Assembly (NCBI GenBank): GCA_013397435.1
Contig: VZRG01000307.1
Span: 313,360 to 377,359 of the forward strand
Source of the DNA: Erythrocercus mccallii
Lineage: Eukaryota > Chordata > Aves > Passeriformes > Dicruridae
Length of the DNA: 64,000 nt
Direction of reading: 5' to 3'
Within the stretch, counting starts at the first letter, position 1. Every line of letters starts with the position of its first letter. Positions 49,834 to 62,280 of this stretch are shown here, piece by piece. The translations under genes and the position numbers were made by a program. The notes below the pieces were generated by a model that did no database searches, had not been told where the DNA came from, and saw only the letters and a list, made by a program, of their open reading frames with translations.

Positions 49834-49892
49834 CAGGCTCAAACCTCAGCTGTCGCCTGAAGGGCAGGGGTTTTATCCACCGGGCTGTCAGA
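49834..49892 (-). pseudogene. tRNA-like relic or tRNA-derived SINE piece
   Basis: Read on the minus strand, this block keeps the order of a tRNA gene. A box A-like segment (CAGCCCGGTGG, 49877-49887) is followed by an anticodon-arm-like CCTGCCCTTCAGGCG and a box B-like GGTTTGAGCC (49836-49845), one base from GGTTCGANNCC. Position 33 of the loop is C instead of T, the anticodon stem has two mismatched pairs, and the acceptor and T stems do not close. It is therefore not a working tRNA. It could be a decayed tRNA pseudogene or the head of a tRNA-derived SINE, but no SINE body was recognised. Confidence 0.35.
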
Positions 49893-50345
49893 GGGTGGCA
49901 ATGTAAGAACACAAAATAAGCCCAGGGCCAATTAGCGGTAGCTGCTCCAGGCTGGGAGCAGCCGGGTTTCCCGACACTGCCGCAGTCATCCCTTTGTCTG
50001 CCACCGTCACACGAGGGTTTCTGCGAACACCACGCGAAACCAAGCAGGGTGGTCCCAAGGAAGCACCGCGCTCCATGTGGTGCTGCTTCGTTTGCAGAAA
50101 CCCTTCCAGACAGGCGAACACGCTCCTGTCAGTCACAGTTCAGCCGTGCCTTGAGCCACTCTGAACTCCTTCCAGGCTCGCCTGAGGAAATGGAGCCGGC
50201 AGCCCCGTGAGGCGCTGCCGGAGCCGCGCGGCTGCCAGCCCGCTCTGCATCCCTCAGAGCCTGACATCTCTGTGCGGTTGGGAGCTCCTTTATGGCTCTA
50301 CGGAGAGGTGCGGGACTCGCAGGTAGATGTCTATTACAACAAAAC
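49893..50345. promoter_or_regulatory. CpG-dense block, possible CpG island
   Basis: This block contrasts sharply with the AT-rich, CpG-poor window. In 50161-50340 alone I count 13 CpG dinucleotides in 180 bp, including CCGCGCGG at 50224-50231. The richness begins near 49920. CpG islands in vertebrates usually mark promoters or first exons. A minus-strand frame of 93 codons crosses it (50129-50410), but its protein has no known domain and its Ala and Arg content follows from the base composition. No TATA box or splice pattern was established. Alternatives are the edge of an unrecognised GC-rich repeat or an old retrogene. Confidence 0.4.
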
Positions 50346-52484
50346 AAGGCAGAAACTGTCCAAGAGTGCTGGTGACTCCTTTTAATGCCACCCTTTCTTC
50401 CTTTGCTCATAACTAAACAACACTCTCTCCTCTAACAACCTGTGCAGTCGTGTATGGTCCCGGTGCTCCCAGCCTCCAGGTGTTCCCAGGAAGTGGCTTC
50501 CTCCTGATTCTCACTGTTACTGGGCTTGGGTACCTTCTCACTTGTTTTCAACAAAGTATTCCCGTGGTGTGCAGAGTGACAACTCAGGTGAAAAGGACTG
50601 AAATACTCTGCTTTGTGCTAATTTGGCCGCAAGAATTAAACTGCATCTTATTTTACCGTGACAAGGAATACCTAGGAAAATAAATGCTTTCTGTTGTCCA
50701 TTATTGCAGGTGTACAAGATATTAACAGGGTAGTGGCTGGACAGTCAAAACTGCCATTTCCCCCAGTAAATAGTTGTTAGATTTGCCTTTCAAAGTAAAA
50801 ATTATCTTTCCTTGTCCTTTCTGCTGGTAACTTTTGTATCAGTAGGCACTGCTGGTGTACTGGGGTGGCTGAGGGGAACATCCACAAGGAGAACCTATAG
50901 GACTGGAATAGGTTTTCTGTCAGATCCCTGTGCCCTGGTGCAGAGGGAGGATGCTCCTTCACAACTAAAGCAAGAGAAAAAAATATTCACTTATGTTTTT
51001 GCAGTACCTGTAACTGTATAGAAGTATTTGTTTCAGACCTGTATCATTATGATTGTTTTCTTCTCCCACTAGGGCTGAAGTTCAGTGCCTAGTGAGATGA
51101 GCTGTTATTCATTTTAGTATCTCTTTTGGTGGGTAAGAAAAATTTTTCAATAAAGTGCTATAGGATCTTCTTCTGAACAAGTTCAGTCCTTTCTGCACTT
51201 ACAGAAGAGCTTGCAAGAGGAAGAGGTCTAGTCCCATTTTGTCCATAGCACCTTATCATTTTTCTTTGAATAGTATATGTTGGAAAAAGAAAAAGATACA
51301 AATAAAAAGGGAAATTTTCACAAAATCTTTCAATAAATTCATATATTAAAATGTATTCCTTCCTCAGTAATTTTTTTACTGTCGTCATTCCATGTGCTAC
51401 ATCTAATTTGTAGCGTGAGATTTCTTGGAACAGTGACTCATCTTTTCCTTATAAAGCACCATGCACGCAGAACTGTTTTAATAAAGGAATAATGATGGGA
51501 TTTGCTCATCTCTTAGACACTGCAGCAGAGATAACTAATTCTATGTCAGATGTCAATAAGGTTGCAATATAGTTTGTGTTGTATCTCGGATAAAGCTGGG
51601 GACTGATAATGCAGGGACTATAAAGTACAGAGGCCCACGGATGCAGACTCAAAGCAATTGGGTCTTAAAATAGAAATCAAAGGTCAGGACCCCAAAGAAG
51701 ATGCACCATCAATGCAAGCAGTTTGCATTATATTCAGCTGAGATCTCAATATGACTGGCAAACAATCATGGCCTGAACCATGGTAGATCTCATGAGATAA
51801 TGAAATAGTGCTAGTCCACTGAATAAGGAGAGCACATAAAAACAGTTATCTGTCAAAGAAATTAATTTCACTCCTGAATGTGGAAATGAATTTCTTTGCT
51901 ACTGAGAGATCATTCTACATGAATAGTTAACCTTGGATAAAAAGTGGTAAGTTTGCAATTCTTATTTCCTGAACCTTCTGCTGATTATCTGAGGCATGAA
52001 GTTATAAATTTATTGAGAAGAGTGTGGGAAAGACACAGTCTGGTGCTTCTCAACAATAAAACAGGGTTTAAATACTAACTGTAAGCTGCTTAAACCACAC
52101 TCTCTACCTACTCTTAGATATACACTACTACAGTATGGTTCTACTGGCATAGTATGTCAGTACTTAATGTTTGAAGAAATAAATACAGAGTGCTTTTAAA
52201 TAATTGATATGAACAGATTCCAGACAAACTAGTTAGCACATTTTCATTCTTGAACAATATAATCCTTAGCAGATGCTCATAATTAGGGATATAGGTATTT
52301 AAAAACTACAGTAAAATGCTTATATTCATTCTCAGATCTATCATATTATCATAATTATCCACTTTAGTTTAGAGTGATCCTGAAAAACTTCACCATTTCT
52401 TTAGTTAATATCAGCTATTAATAGCTTAAGCAAAATAGAAAATGACAGAAGAGTGGACAAGCTGTTTTTATTGACTGAAGAAAT

Positions 52485-52557
52485 AATAATCAGATTATTC
52501 ATGGCACTGTAAAGAGTAGGATGGATAAGCCCAGCCATTTTAATGTGATTAGCTAAT
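52485..52557. promoter_or_regulatory. Palindromic homeodomain-type site cluster
   Basis: AATAATCAGATTATT (52485-52499) is a perfect inverted repeat around one base. It contains TAAT-CAG-ATTA, the spacing of the P3 site bound by paired-class homeodomain dimers. Fifty bases on, ATTAGCTAAT (52548-52557) is a perfect 10-bp palindrome with two more TAAT cores. AT-rich DNA yields TAAT often by chance, so function is only a possibility. Confidence 0.25.
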
Positions 52558-53175
52558 GTTAGTTAAACATTGCAGAGACAGAAAGAACTCCACAAAGGTT
52601 AAGCATTATTATTATCACTGTTAATTTAAAGTGATGGAAAGCACAGTGAAACCTCTTGCCATGTCCTGTGTAAAGCTTGCAGAAACTGAAATTTAGAACA
52701 GAGGGATGGGTTAAAGAACATTACCAACTGGTGAGCTCTTTCTCTTTGTTCCTTGCTGAGGTCTGAATAGCTGGTCATTTGAAAAGATACCTCATAGACA
52801 GTGACAAAGACACAGAATCCATCACAGTAGGAGGGACTGATGTGGGTCAAACTGTGTGCCAGACTGACTCCCTCCAACGCCCTGTGGGCTGTCAAACACT
52901 GTACAAGGAGCAGCAACCCTGACAGCTGCAGGCTACCACTCACAGCAATCCTTGGTCCTGGTAGGCCTTTGGACATAATCCATATGGGCATAACCATTCT
53001 GGAAACATTAACTTTCTTTGGCTGCAGCCTTGTATTTCTGAGCAATTCTGCATTTATGTCATAGATTGTTGCCTTAGGCAAGATTTCTTCTATGTTTTGC
53101 ATAAAACAGAAGCGCTTCTCTGAGATGTTTGTTCCTCCAATATTTTTTATGTAGAACTAGTTGAAAATAAACTTC

Positions 53176-53195
53176 TTTTTTTTTTTTTTTTTTTT
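53176..53195. repeat. Poly(T) run, 20 bases
   Basis: Twenty consecutive T, the longest homopolymer in the window. On the minus strand it would be a poly(A) tail, but the sequence upstream of it in that sense (53196 onward) is not a recognisable retrocopy. Confidence 0.85.
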
Positions 53196-53289
53196 AATCC
53201 CAAAGGAAATTCTGATGTTCTAAAACAATACTGTTCCACCTTGGAAACTGAGAAAGCCACAAACTGTTGCTATGCTAAGTACTAGTTCT

Positions 53290-53480
53290 AATTTTACTAA
53301 TATTTTTAATATCAGTTATATATATCTTAATATAATTATATATCTTAATATTTCTTAACATTAATATATTACTATATTTCTAATATTACTAATTAATCAC
53401 TTCATATTATTGATATATTTTTCTGTTCAGATTTAAAGATATAATTGAAATGAATTTATTTGATATATATGATTGTAGGA
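53290..53480. repeat. AT-rich low-complexity patch
   Basis: Nearly pure A and T with irregular TATAT, TTAATAT and CTTAATAT motifs, such as ATATATCTTAATATAATTAT. It is not a clean tandem array. Confidence 0.7.
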
Positions 53481-56400
53481 AGAATACCTATTTTGATAGA
53501 AATTAATTCTGTATTTAATCTTGTTCTTCCATGCTAAATGTCTCTGTTATGAACAGCATTGGACAGAGGTCCAATCTTTCAGAAAAATCTAGTCAGAAAT
53601 CAATGCTGGTGAATGAAGACACAGTTAGGAATCAGAGATGACCTTAAAACATAAGCACAAGTTTAGATGAAGATGCTTCTTGACCAGTTTCTATTCTGGT
53701 AAAGTTCTATGTTTTAATCTTTCTGGGATACATTTTCAAAGAACCTGAAGGTGCCTGGTCCAGCTCGGATGGGAAGCTACATTTGCCCTTGAGACTTACT
53801 GCAATATCTGTGCTAAAGTGGACATTTATAGTGTTTTGCAGATTCACTAACTAGAGAAATTGGCCATCCCAAAGTATTATGAATCTGACATACTGGGGAG
53901 GAGAAGCAAAGAGATGAAATCACAGAGGGAGGAGAAAGCAATAAAAAGAAGACTGTTAGAAATCTGATTTACCATGTGATATGGAGCCTGTTCCAGCTAT
54001 TGGTGAGTGTTACCACTGACTTCAGACTTTTTGTTTCACTGAGAGCTGACATTCAGAATACCAGCATTATAAAGGTTCTTAAAAAATCTCTGAGAGAAAA
54101 TCTGAAGTGATTCAGAGGATGATTCACTTATATTGATAGCAAAACATTAGCAGTAGCTAAACATGACAGATACAGTGAGTACAGAGACAGCCAAGCCAAG
54201 TCTAAATTGGAGGTTTGAGCATGCATTTGTGATTTAGTCATCTAAATAACAGAATAACAGGCTATGAGCTATGAGAAAGTAGTCTTAAATAAAGGGCATT
54301 GCATTATCTCCACTGTGCATATTCCCAAAGGTACAAAATGTTTGTACTTTTAAAATTAACTGTTGTCTGTTTTGGGGTGTGATTCAGACTAATATTTAAA
54401 AGATTATCTCTGTCATTTTTTTTCCAGCTAATTTGTATTATGACAACTGAATATAATTTAATTTAACTCAAGCTTCCTCTGTGTTACAGAATTTGGCTTG
54501 CATGTTTCTGCTGATTCATCACCTGCGATAACAAAATTGAGCTGCAAGAGCACCACAGGTCAAAGATTCTGTACCAGCACTGCATGTCTTCACAATTTGC
54601 ACTTTTGTTGGTAAAAGACCATGTAGGTCTTTTGTCATCTTTTGATGCAATGCACTATGGCATGTGAAGTAACATACCAGAAGAAAAACAGGTCACACCA
54701 CAGGCACAGTGGGCAAAGTTTTCAGTTTTTCTATGTGGCACAAATGAGGAATTTAGAACATAAAACATGAGGGAAATAGTGAGAAATGGACATTCTCCTT
54801 CCCAATGTGTCATTCTGACACATTCTCTTCTCTTATGTTTGTCACATCTGTAGGTCCAAGTGTCCCCAGCCTCTTGTGGTACCTGTGTCAATGGACATGC
54901 CACTAGCTTGGACTTCAAAGAGTTGCCCAGCAAAAGAATATCAATCCTGGTGGTGAACCATGCCAGCAATTTTTAGTTATGTCCTGGCCTGCTGAAATAA
55001 TGAAACTTACAGAGGAGGAATTGTCTGGCAAGGAAGAGAAAGGGTGCCGCAACAAAAATCTAAGACTTGAAGTAATTTGTGGAGCTGTTCATTTTCCACC
55101 TGAACTTTATTAACTGATTTGGCTCATCTGAAGAAATTTCCACATATTTGCGGATCTAAAGCAAGCAACAGAAGCTGCAAAATCTTCCCATATGAAAGAC
55201 AACTTTTCCACATAGAGACAAAAAGTTAAGAAGAGCACTCCCAGTGAACCACCAGGAAAATTCCCATCAGATTCTATGACTTTGGACAGTGGTTGAAGGG
55301 GTGGTTGTGGCAGAGGGAAAGCAGGAGTAGAGCAGAGTCCTAAGTGACAGTGGGATAGTGGAAGGTAGAAGAATTGTCCACCAGCTTTGCAAGCTCAAAC
55401 TGGACCACAAGCAGAGTTTTCTGTGATGTTGGATAATGGTGGAGTGCATTTCCAGTAAAGTATCAACACATTATTCCTGAAGCTGATCACAGAGACCCTG
55501 GTGTGTTGGGATGCCTGAGTTTAGTTTCTTGCATATTTAGATAGACATGGCCATTTTGGTAACTCTCCTGAAAGCCATTTATTTCTTAATTAGAAATGAT
55601 ATAAAAGTGTGCAAGAGTACCATGAATCTTGAGAGTCTAGACAAATAAAAAAAATATGGAATGAAAGAGGCCAAACTGGGTTATTAAAACACAGTATCCA
55701 AACTGTTAAGATATAGACAAGCCATTCATTGATCATATGTTGCTTTTTCTTTACAGGAGCATCCATCTCTCCCCCTATCTTCTACTGAAAGCTTTACAAG
55801 GCCACCCTCACAGGGAACAAGAGTGACAATCAACGGGAGCACTTAATTCTGATTTAAATTGTATTTTTATTAACACTAAGTTGCTATTGAACAATGAGGT
55901 GAAGACTAGTCTGCTTATAAGAGAAACTTGCCAATGAACATCTGTCATGGCATGTTAAACAAGCCTGCTTCTTCATTACAATATAGAGGGGAGCTTGGGG
56001 AGGCACTCAGGACCCTCAAAAGGAAAGACTACATGTATACCAATAAAATGATAAATTCTGGTGTTCTTAGACTGCAGCCAGAGTGAACAGAATATATAGC
56101 AATAGATGACATTCTTAAAATAAACATCCCTATCCAAACCACCTGCTAGAAATGCCACCCTCATGCCAGGAGAGCCTGCTGTTTGGTAGAAATGCCATCC
56201 CAGGGACCATAGTAGTAGTATAGCAAGATGAAGAGGATCAAATTCCTGTGCTTGGAACTTCTCTTTAAACTCTTTACTCTGCTGGAGATATACTATCAAA
56301 GAGTATAGAAACCCCTGAAGGTTCCTTCCACTTCTGTTTCCTTGGTGTAGGTATGTCAGGATGATTTTGGGTCCAAACACTTGTCCTTTGTTGTTCTGTA

Positions 56401-57084
56401 AGAGTGGCTCAAGCTGCCCTCCCCACAGGAAGTTTTTTCCTGAATCCTTTTGTCTTCTATGGTCTTTCTCTCTCTTTGTCATACTGTGCTCTCAGTAAAA
56501 AGAACCTCTCTGATACAAAAGACAGCTTCTCTGTTCTTTGGTTTGGGGATTTTCCTATTGTGTGTGTACCTCCCCAGAGAAAAAACAGGTTTTCCATTGG
56601 GCATTCTCTTTAGTTCAAGCACTGTTCATCCATGGCTAATGACATTTTTGTTTGTGCTGTAACATTTTCCAAAAGGATAAGAGAGGTGTTGGAAAATCTT
56701 CTGACTGATAGCTGTGTATTGAAGTGTTGAACGACACAGCGATCTCATAACAAGGATTGAGATTCTTTATGCTACCTAACAAATTCCTCAAAACACAAGG
56801 CTACACTCACACAGCCCAACTCTGGCTTAAAGAGCAACTCTTCACTCTCTGTTCAACAAAATGTTCTTTCATTGTTTAATTTGAAAATACTTATCTTGTT
56901 GTAAATAAATATGCTCAAATGGCATTTCACTGGGAAACATTGAGTATGTCTTGTCTTTGCCATGTTTTGGTAGCAGGGGGGCTATAGAAGCAGCTTGTGT
57001 TAGAAGATTCCACAAGCTTCCCATTTGTCCAATGGGGCCAATGTCATCCAGACAAGACAAATCCACTGCTGGTCAAAGCCAAGC

Positions 57085-57399
57085 TCTTCTACTGGAGAGG
57101 AAGAGGTGGAGAAATTGGGAATTAATTTGAGCTCAGGAAGAAGGGAGGCATAGAGGAAGATGTTTTAAGATTTTTCATTCTCATTATATTGCTCTGATTT
57201 GATTGTTAGTAAATTAAGCTAATTTCCCAAAGTCAAGTTTGTTTTGCCCATGAGAGTAACTGGTGCGGGATCTCTCCCTGTCCTCATTTCGACTCATGAG
57301 CCTTTCATTATATTTTCTCTCCCCTGTCCAGCTGAGGAAGGGAAGTGACACAGTGGTTTTGGTGGACACCTGGCATCTAGTCATGGTCAAGGCACCACA
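57085..57399 (-). mobile_element. LTR remnant, ERVL-like
   Basis: The plus strand ends in CTGGCATCTAGTCATGGTCA then AGGCACCACA, and carries TCTCTCCCTGTCCTCATTTC and TTTTCTCTCCCCTGTCCAGC. These are landmarks of a common bird LTR, starting TGTGGTG when read on the minus strand. An AAAATATA box sits at 57309-57316 in that orientation. The usual polyadenylation hexamer further on has decayed (GAATGAAAAA near 57170-57180). Similarity fades near 57085, so the element lacks its far end. Orientation rests on the TATA element and on family memory, and is less certain than the identity. Frames at 57214-57505 are within or beside it and are not genes. Confidence 0.7.
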
Positions 57400-60300
57400 C
57401 AAAAAATACCAACAGAATTGCTTCTACCAGCTAACAGACAGCTTCCAGAAGCATGAAAGATTTATTTTCTTTGATATGAAAGAAGAAATTTCTTGTGCAA
57501 ATTGATTTCTCACAAATGAACCTCTTGATGCTGATACATAACTCTGATGAGCAATCAGATAAATAAGCAATTTTATGTAGACATAATGTTACAGCATCAA
57601 GTAATAGTCTAAATGAACACACATGTAATTTTGCAAGAAAATGTGATGAAAAATCTCAAATGTCACATTAAACTAACATAAATCTAAATTATATAATTAA
57701 ATCCTGGGTCTTCATCTTCTGTGAAAAAAATGAGTGGCTCCGGTTAAGAGTATGAGCAAATATGCAGAATTAGTGTTCTTGGGATTTCTTCCCCACCAAT
57801 ACTGAGTGAATTCCACACAGCTCTTCAGCTCTCTTTACATTTCCTTTCTGTGAAGAGTGCCCTTGCAGCAGCTGGATGCAACTCTAATCCTCTGAGGTCC
57901 TCTGAGCTGGAACCACTGCTGTGTAGCATTACACATCCAGTGAGCTGCCAGTGTGGGGTCTGCAGACTCCAAAGAAAAGCATGTGTGGAACTCATTGTGC
58001 TGCTTATACACATTATTTGTTTGACTAATCCATAACGTTGAATAAGTTTTCTTTAAACACAGTGGTTTGGTCTAGGCCCTGTGGGATTTTTTCCTCCTTG
58101 AATGATTTATTATTGAAATCAGTGGTTTACATTCAGTTTAAAATCATGCAGTGGAATAGGTCACAATCTCTTTTCCACATAGCACTCTTGCAGATTTTTT
58201 TCAATATATAAGTAAAATAGTCTTACTGATCATTTCCAGGAGGAAGCTGGATAATTGTTTTACTTCCAGACTAATCTCCATTTCTTCTGTGCAAAATATG
58301 ATATAGGGTAAATAATGAAGGGTAGTTTTTGCTTATCTCTGGCAGAACAGTCAATGATTAATGCAAAATAATTTTAAATTATGCTGAGTGTCATGCAACA
58401 GTAAACTCAATACCTCACAATTTTTGATTGTTTATAAAAAATAGAAACAACCCACTTAGAAAACCCTCATACGGTCAGACTCTTAGCATGCAAATAGTGG
58501 ATTTATGCTCTTTAGAGTAAGAATCTGTTTCAATTCTAAATCTAGTTGATTTTCACAAAGCACATCATGATGTATGTTTTCAGCCTAGAAAGCTGAGGGA
58601 CAGGTAAAATAATTATACATTACACAAAGATTTTATAGGAATGAAGATTCAATATATAGAGGGCAAGAAATCTGAAAAGCCTCACTGGTTAGGTAATGGA
58701 CTACAATGCTCAACATCTACAGTTCTTCATTTTTAAGAAACTTTATATTGGTTTGTGCATTTCTGTATTTCTTAATTCCAAAATATCTGTCAGAGGATTC
58801 ATATTAAAAACCTTTTAAAAGCAATAATAATAACACCAATATTAAGGTTGAAGCAACACAGGAAAAATATTGCAAAGGTGACAGTTATTAAGATGTTTCA
58901 CAGATTTATGTTGTCTTCAGACCATTTCCTGCAGCACTTGAGAGTAGTAAAACAGAAGCCCAAATGCAGTGTCAAATAACAAACAGTAAGATGGTCTATT
59001 TGTACTTGCAGATCTGTTCTGCAGTAGATCATTTCCGGGTTAAACTTTGCTCCAATAAAATGGGAAATAAGAAAAATAAATAAGATTCAACTTTCTGTGC
59101 AAAATTACAGCATTAAGGCACTGGCCTGCATGGGTTTACAGCTTCCCTTGAGAGCCTGCGTAATCTGCCTCCTGTGATTTCTTCCCATACTCAGGCTTTC
59201 AGGAGGAAATATTCCTCCCCCCTTCCTCGTGTACTCTGGCCCTCAGCTGAGGGTCCCTGCAGTTGTATCAAACAGAGACCCATGGGTAGCAGCTTGTGCA
59301 AGGCATTCATTTTTTGATGGATACAAATAGTTTTTAAAAGTTCCTGTTTCCTTGAGGGGATTGAAATCCCAGAGAGCAGATCATCCACTGTTAGAAAGCA
59401 TTTAAGGAAAACAGAGGAAATCTTGAGAGGCTCTAGTGGCAAAAATTCAAACAATTTTACTGGAATTCAAGAAGCAAAACTTCTGTGCTTTGCTTTGAAA
59501 TTTCACTGGGAACACAGATAAATTATCATCTAAAATAGACATGAATCTATGTTAAATATGACTACACTTTTTTTTTTATCTATTCTTTCCCTCATTGACA
59601 TGGTGGCAACTTAAGCAAGGAGTTTTCATAGGCTGTGTGTCAGTTACACAGTCAGTAAATACAATTTGCATTGAGGTGCTAAGATGGACTCGCATTCCAG
59701 TCATTGAGTTAGGAAGGTTACTCTTGTGTGCCCATTGCCGTGTGAAAACCTGACTGCCAAGGATTTCTTCTGGGATAAGTAATTACTGTGCTCAGAAACA
59801 TGATCAAGACTTGGAAGAGCTCTGACAGCTGATGAAAAAAATACAGGTTTATAGTCAGTTGTCTCTTAAACTGTGGGTGGCAGCAGTGTCCAGGCAGAGG
59901 GAATTTTTGGAAGCCTCCCCCAGGGCTTTGACCTCCACTGAGTGTTTCAGGAAGAGGCAGCATTAATTGCTGCCCCAAGACTGTGAGGCTGAGCTCACAA
60001 TAGGCAAACACATTACTTTGTAAATGAAGGATTAAGTCAGAAAACCTTGCTAATAACCTACTTCAGAAACTCCATAATCACCACAGTGTGATGGTGAGTA
60101 ATTTGCAGTGTTTGTAAGCATGGGTTCAGTGGCCCTAATTGACTCAGTTTCCTACTCTAGATAGCTGTGCTGATACTTGGAATCATTCTGTAAGATGATC
60201 TTTAAGTACTGTTCCATGTGTCATGGCACATGTGGCATTCCTGACTTCCACTTTTAGCTTTCCTCATTTGGATGATTTATAGGGTTGTGCAAATCAGTCT

Positions 60301-62200
60301 CAAATGTGTGTCCGTCCTTTGCTGATTCATACTCTCTCCATTGTAAGCAAAGTTATGCCCTCAGACAGTCTTCATTATTCACAGGCTTTGCCTGCCTTAA
60401 ATTTGAATCTGAAGGGAGGAGTGTGGTTTTGCAGGGATTTCCAGCTCCAGCCAATATTATAATATTTTGTCTGCCTGTAAAGCAAGCTGAATATTTTATG
60501 AACAAGCAGATGTACAAAGCTCAGCTTCCAGGCCAGAATCAGCATTCCTGCTTGTCCTCCTAGTAAATAATTGCAGAACAACTGGGGAACGTTGAAATGA
60601 GCTGAAAGTGAAGATGTCCCTGATTCACCCACTTCAACACAACATATGCAACAACACTTGAAGGTCACCTTTAAAGAGTCAAGTTCTGTTTAACTGTGCT
60701 TTCACATGCTGGTTTCTAATAATGATTAAAACACATTGACAATGACATTTTTGCAAGGGCACCATGAAAGGACAAGGCAGTATATGAAACAAGTATTTTA
60801 TAGTGAACACCAAATTCCTGCACTTATAATGAACATTTAATGAAACGAACGATCCACAGAGTACTCTATGCTTTCTAGATATAAAATGTAAATAGATCTT
60901 TTAAAAGTGCTTGAGGTTTTCAAATTTATTGAGGGGATTTCCCTCATTAGCTTTGGAATCTCAACCACCGTGTTTGAATCATGTAGTTTAATCCAAAGTC
61001 ATGCTGCATAACATTTCTCCCCAGACTCAGTGGAGCTGTCTCCTCAGAGGAGGATAAGATGGTTTAGTCATGGTTTTTCATTGAATCAACTCCTCTCCTG
61101 TACTGGAACTTTGACCTTTTGCTTCCAAGACTTGCTGAAATCACCAGAGCTCACAGTCTTTTTCAGAAGAGCACAAGAATGAATAATAGTGTAGAATCAG
61201 CTTAATGAACTTGAGTAAAAGGAATAGTTTGCAAAAGCACTGTTACCTAAAAATGAGAAACCAAATGTCAACTGCAAACTAGGTTGTGAAAGGTTCTTTC
61301 TTCCTCTGCTGAAATCAATTAAAGTGAACAGGACAGGAAACAGGAACAGTCTAAACTGGACTTACTGCTCCTCATGTATGGAGGCTTGGGAGTTTTCAGA
61401 AATGCATGTATGACTCATACTCTTCTAACAAAGAGTTCAACATAAAATGCCCACTGACAGCAGTGGGAACAGTGTGAAATTTTACACTACAATTTATTGA
61501 TATGATCTCCCTGCAAAGAACAGAACAAAGACCCAGCTCCCACGCTAGACAATTCACAGCCTTAACACAGCAAATGAAGGGTGAGAGTTGCAAAGGAGAA
61601 TGATGAGGCAGTGCAAAAACTGCAGCAGTTAAATATTAGTGTCCCACTTGTGTTGTATTCACACATTGTGAGGTTTCCAAGTGTTTTGATTTTCATTTCA
61701 TTTCACTTCTTTACCCTGGATGGGTACAGTTTTACATCATTATTTTGAGGAAAATTCTAGTTTTTACATAGTGAAATAATTTGAGTTAATATTTGATTAA
61801 TGAGGAATTCAGCCATGAATTAACAGTGTATCTCAAATCCCATATCCCTACTCTAACCTTAATCTATGGAAGAGTCAATTTCAGACCATTATACCTACAC
61901 TAAATAATTTATCCAGAAGTCCTTGCTAAAGTCTTGGAAAACAGAATTTAATCACATAATAGCTATTCAGAGAGAAGTAATACAAAGGAAAGAAAATAAA
62001 ATATTTAAAACTATCAAAGAACACAAAAAAGTTTTAGATACCTTCCTATGGATATCAAACACTAGAATTTTAAAGGAGACACTGGGAAGTATCTATCAGG
62101 TACATTATGTGAAGGTATGGGATAAATGTCTTCCCACTTAAGAGTCAGTCAGTTAGCACAAAACACCTCTTCAAAGGAGATGCTGTAATTCAACACTTCC
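57400..62200. other. Unique AT-rich noncoding stretch
   Basis: No gene is supported. Frames at 59718-60011 (minus) and 60285-60668 (both strands) have no known domain. Moderately GC-rich patches occur at 59150-59290 and 59870-60000 without a recognisable exon. Confidence 0.55.
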
Positions 62201-62280
62201 TATCCTATCCTATCCTATCCTATCCTATCCTATCCTATCCTATCCTATCCTATCCTATCCTATCCTATCCTATCCTATCC
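62201..62280. repeat. (TATCC)16 microsatellite
   Basis: Sixteen uninterrupted, perfect copies of the pentamer TATCC (80 bp), preceded by a partial TTCC and ending sharply at TGCCATATG. The absence of any interruption implies recent expansion and probable length variation between individuals. Confidence 0.97.

Larger units (their letters stand above)
50346..57084. other. Unique AT-rich noncoding stretch
   Basis: No gene is supported. The two longest frames in the window are here, both on the minus strand: 52626-53102 (158 codons) and 55976-56482 (168 codons). Neither shows a known domain, signal peptide or repeat, so they are treated as chance. The stretch also holds homeodomain-type sites at 52485-52557, 20 consecutive T at 53176-53195, and a very AT-rich patch at 53290-53480. 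Confidence 0.5.

Noticed and set aside
49834..49892. Functional tRNA gene
   Set aside because: Acceptor and T stems do not close, the anticodon stem is mismatched, and position 33 is not T. At most a relic.
50129..50410. 93-codon frame through the CpG block, minus strand
   Set aside because: Ala, Arg and Pro richness follows from GC content. No domain is seen. Kept only as part of the CpG block.
52626..53102. Open frame of 158 codons, minus strand
   Set aside because: No known family, with an antisense open frame over 52840-53064 and no splice or promoter context.
53176..53195. Poly(A) tail of a processed pseudogene on the minus strand
   Set aside because: No coding similarity upstream of the tail in that orientation and no flanking direct repeat seen.
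55976..56482. Longest open frame, 168 codons, minus strand
   Set aside because: No recognisable domain, signal peptide or repeat. Part is also open on the opposite strand. In 64 kb of six-frame sequence a frame of this length is not surprising. A protein search with a significant hit in other birds would change this.
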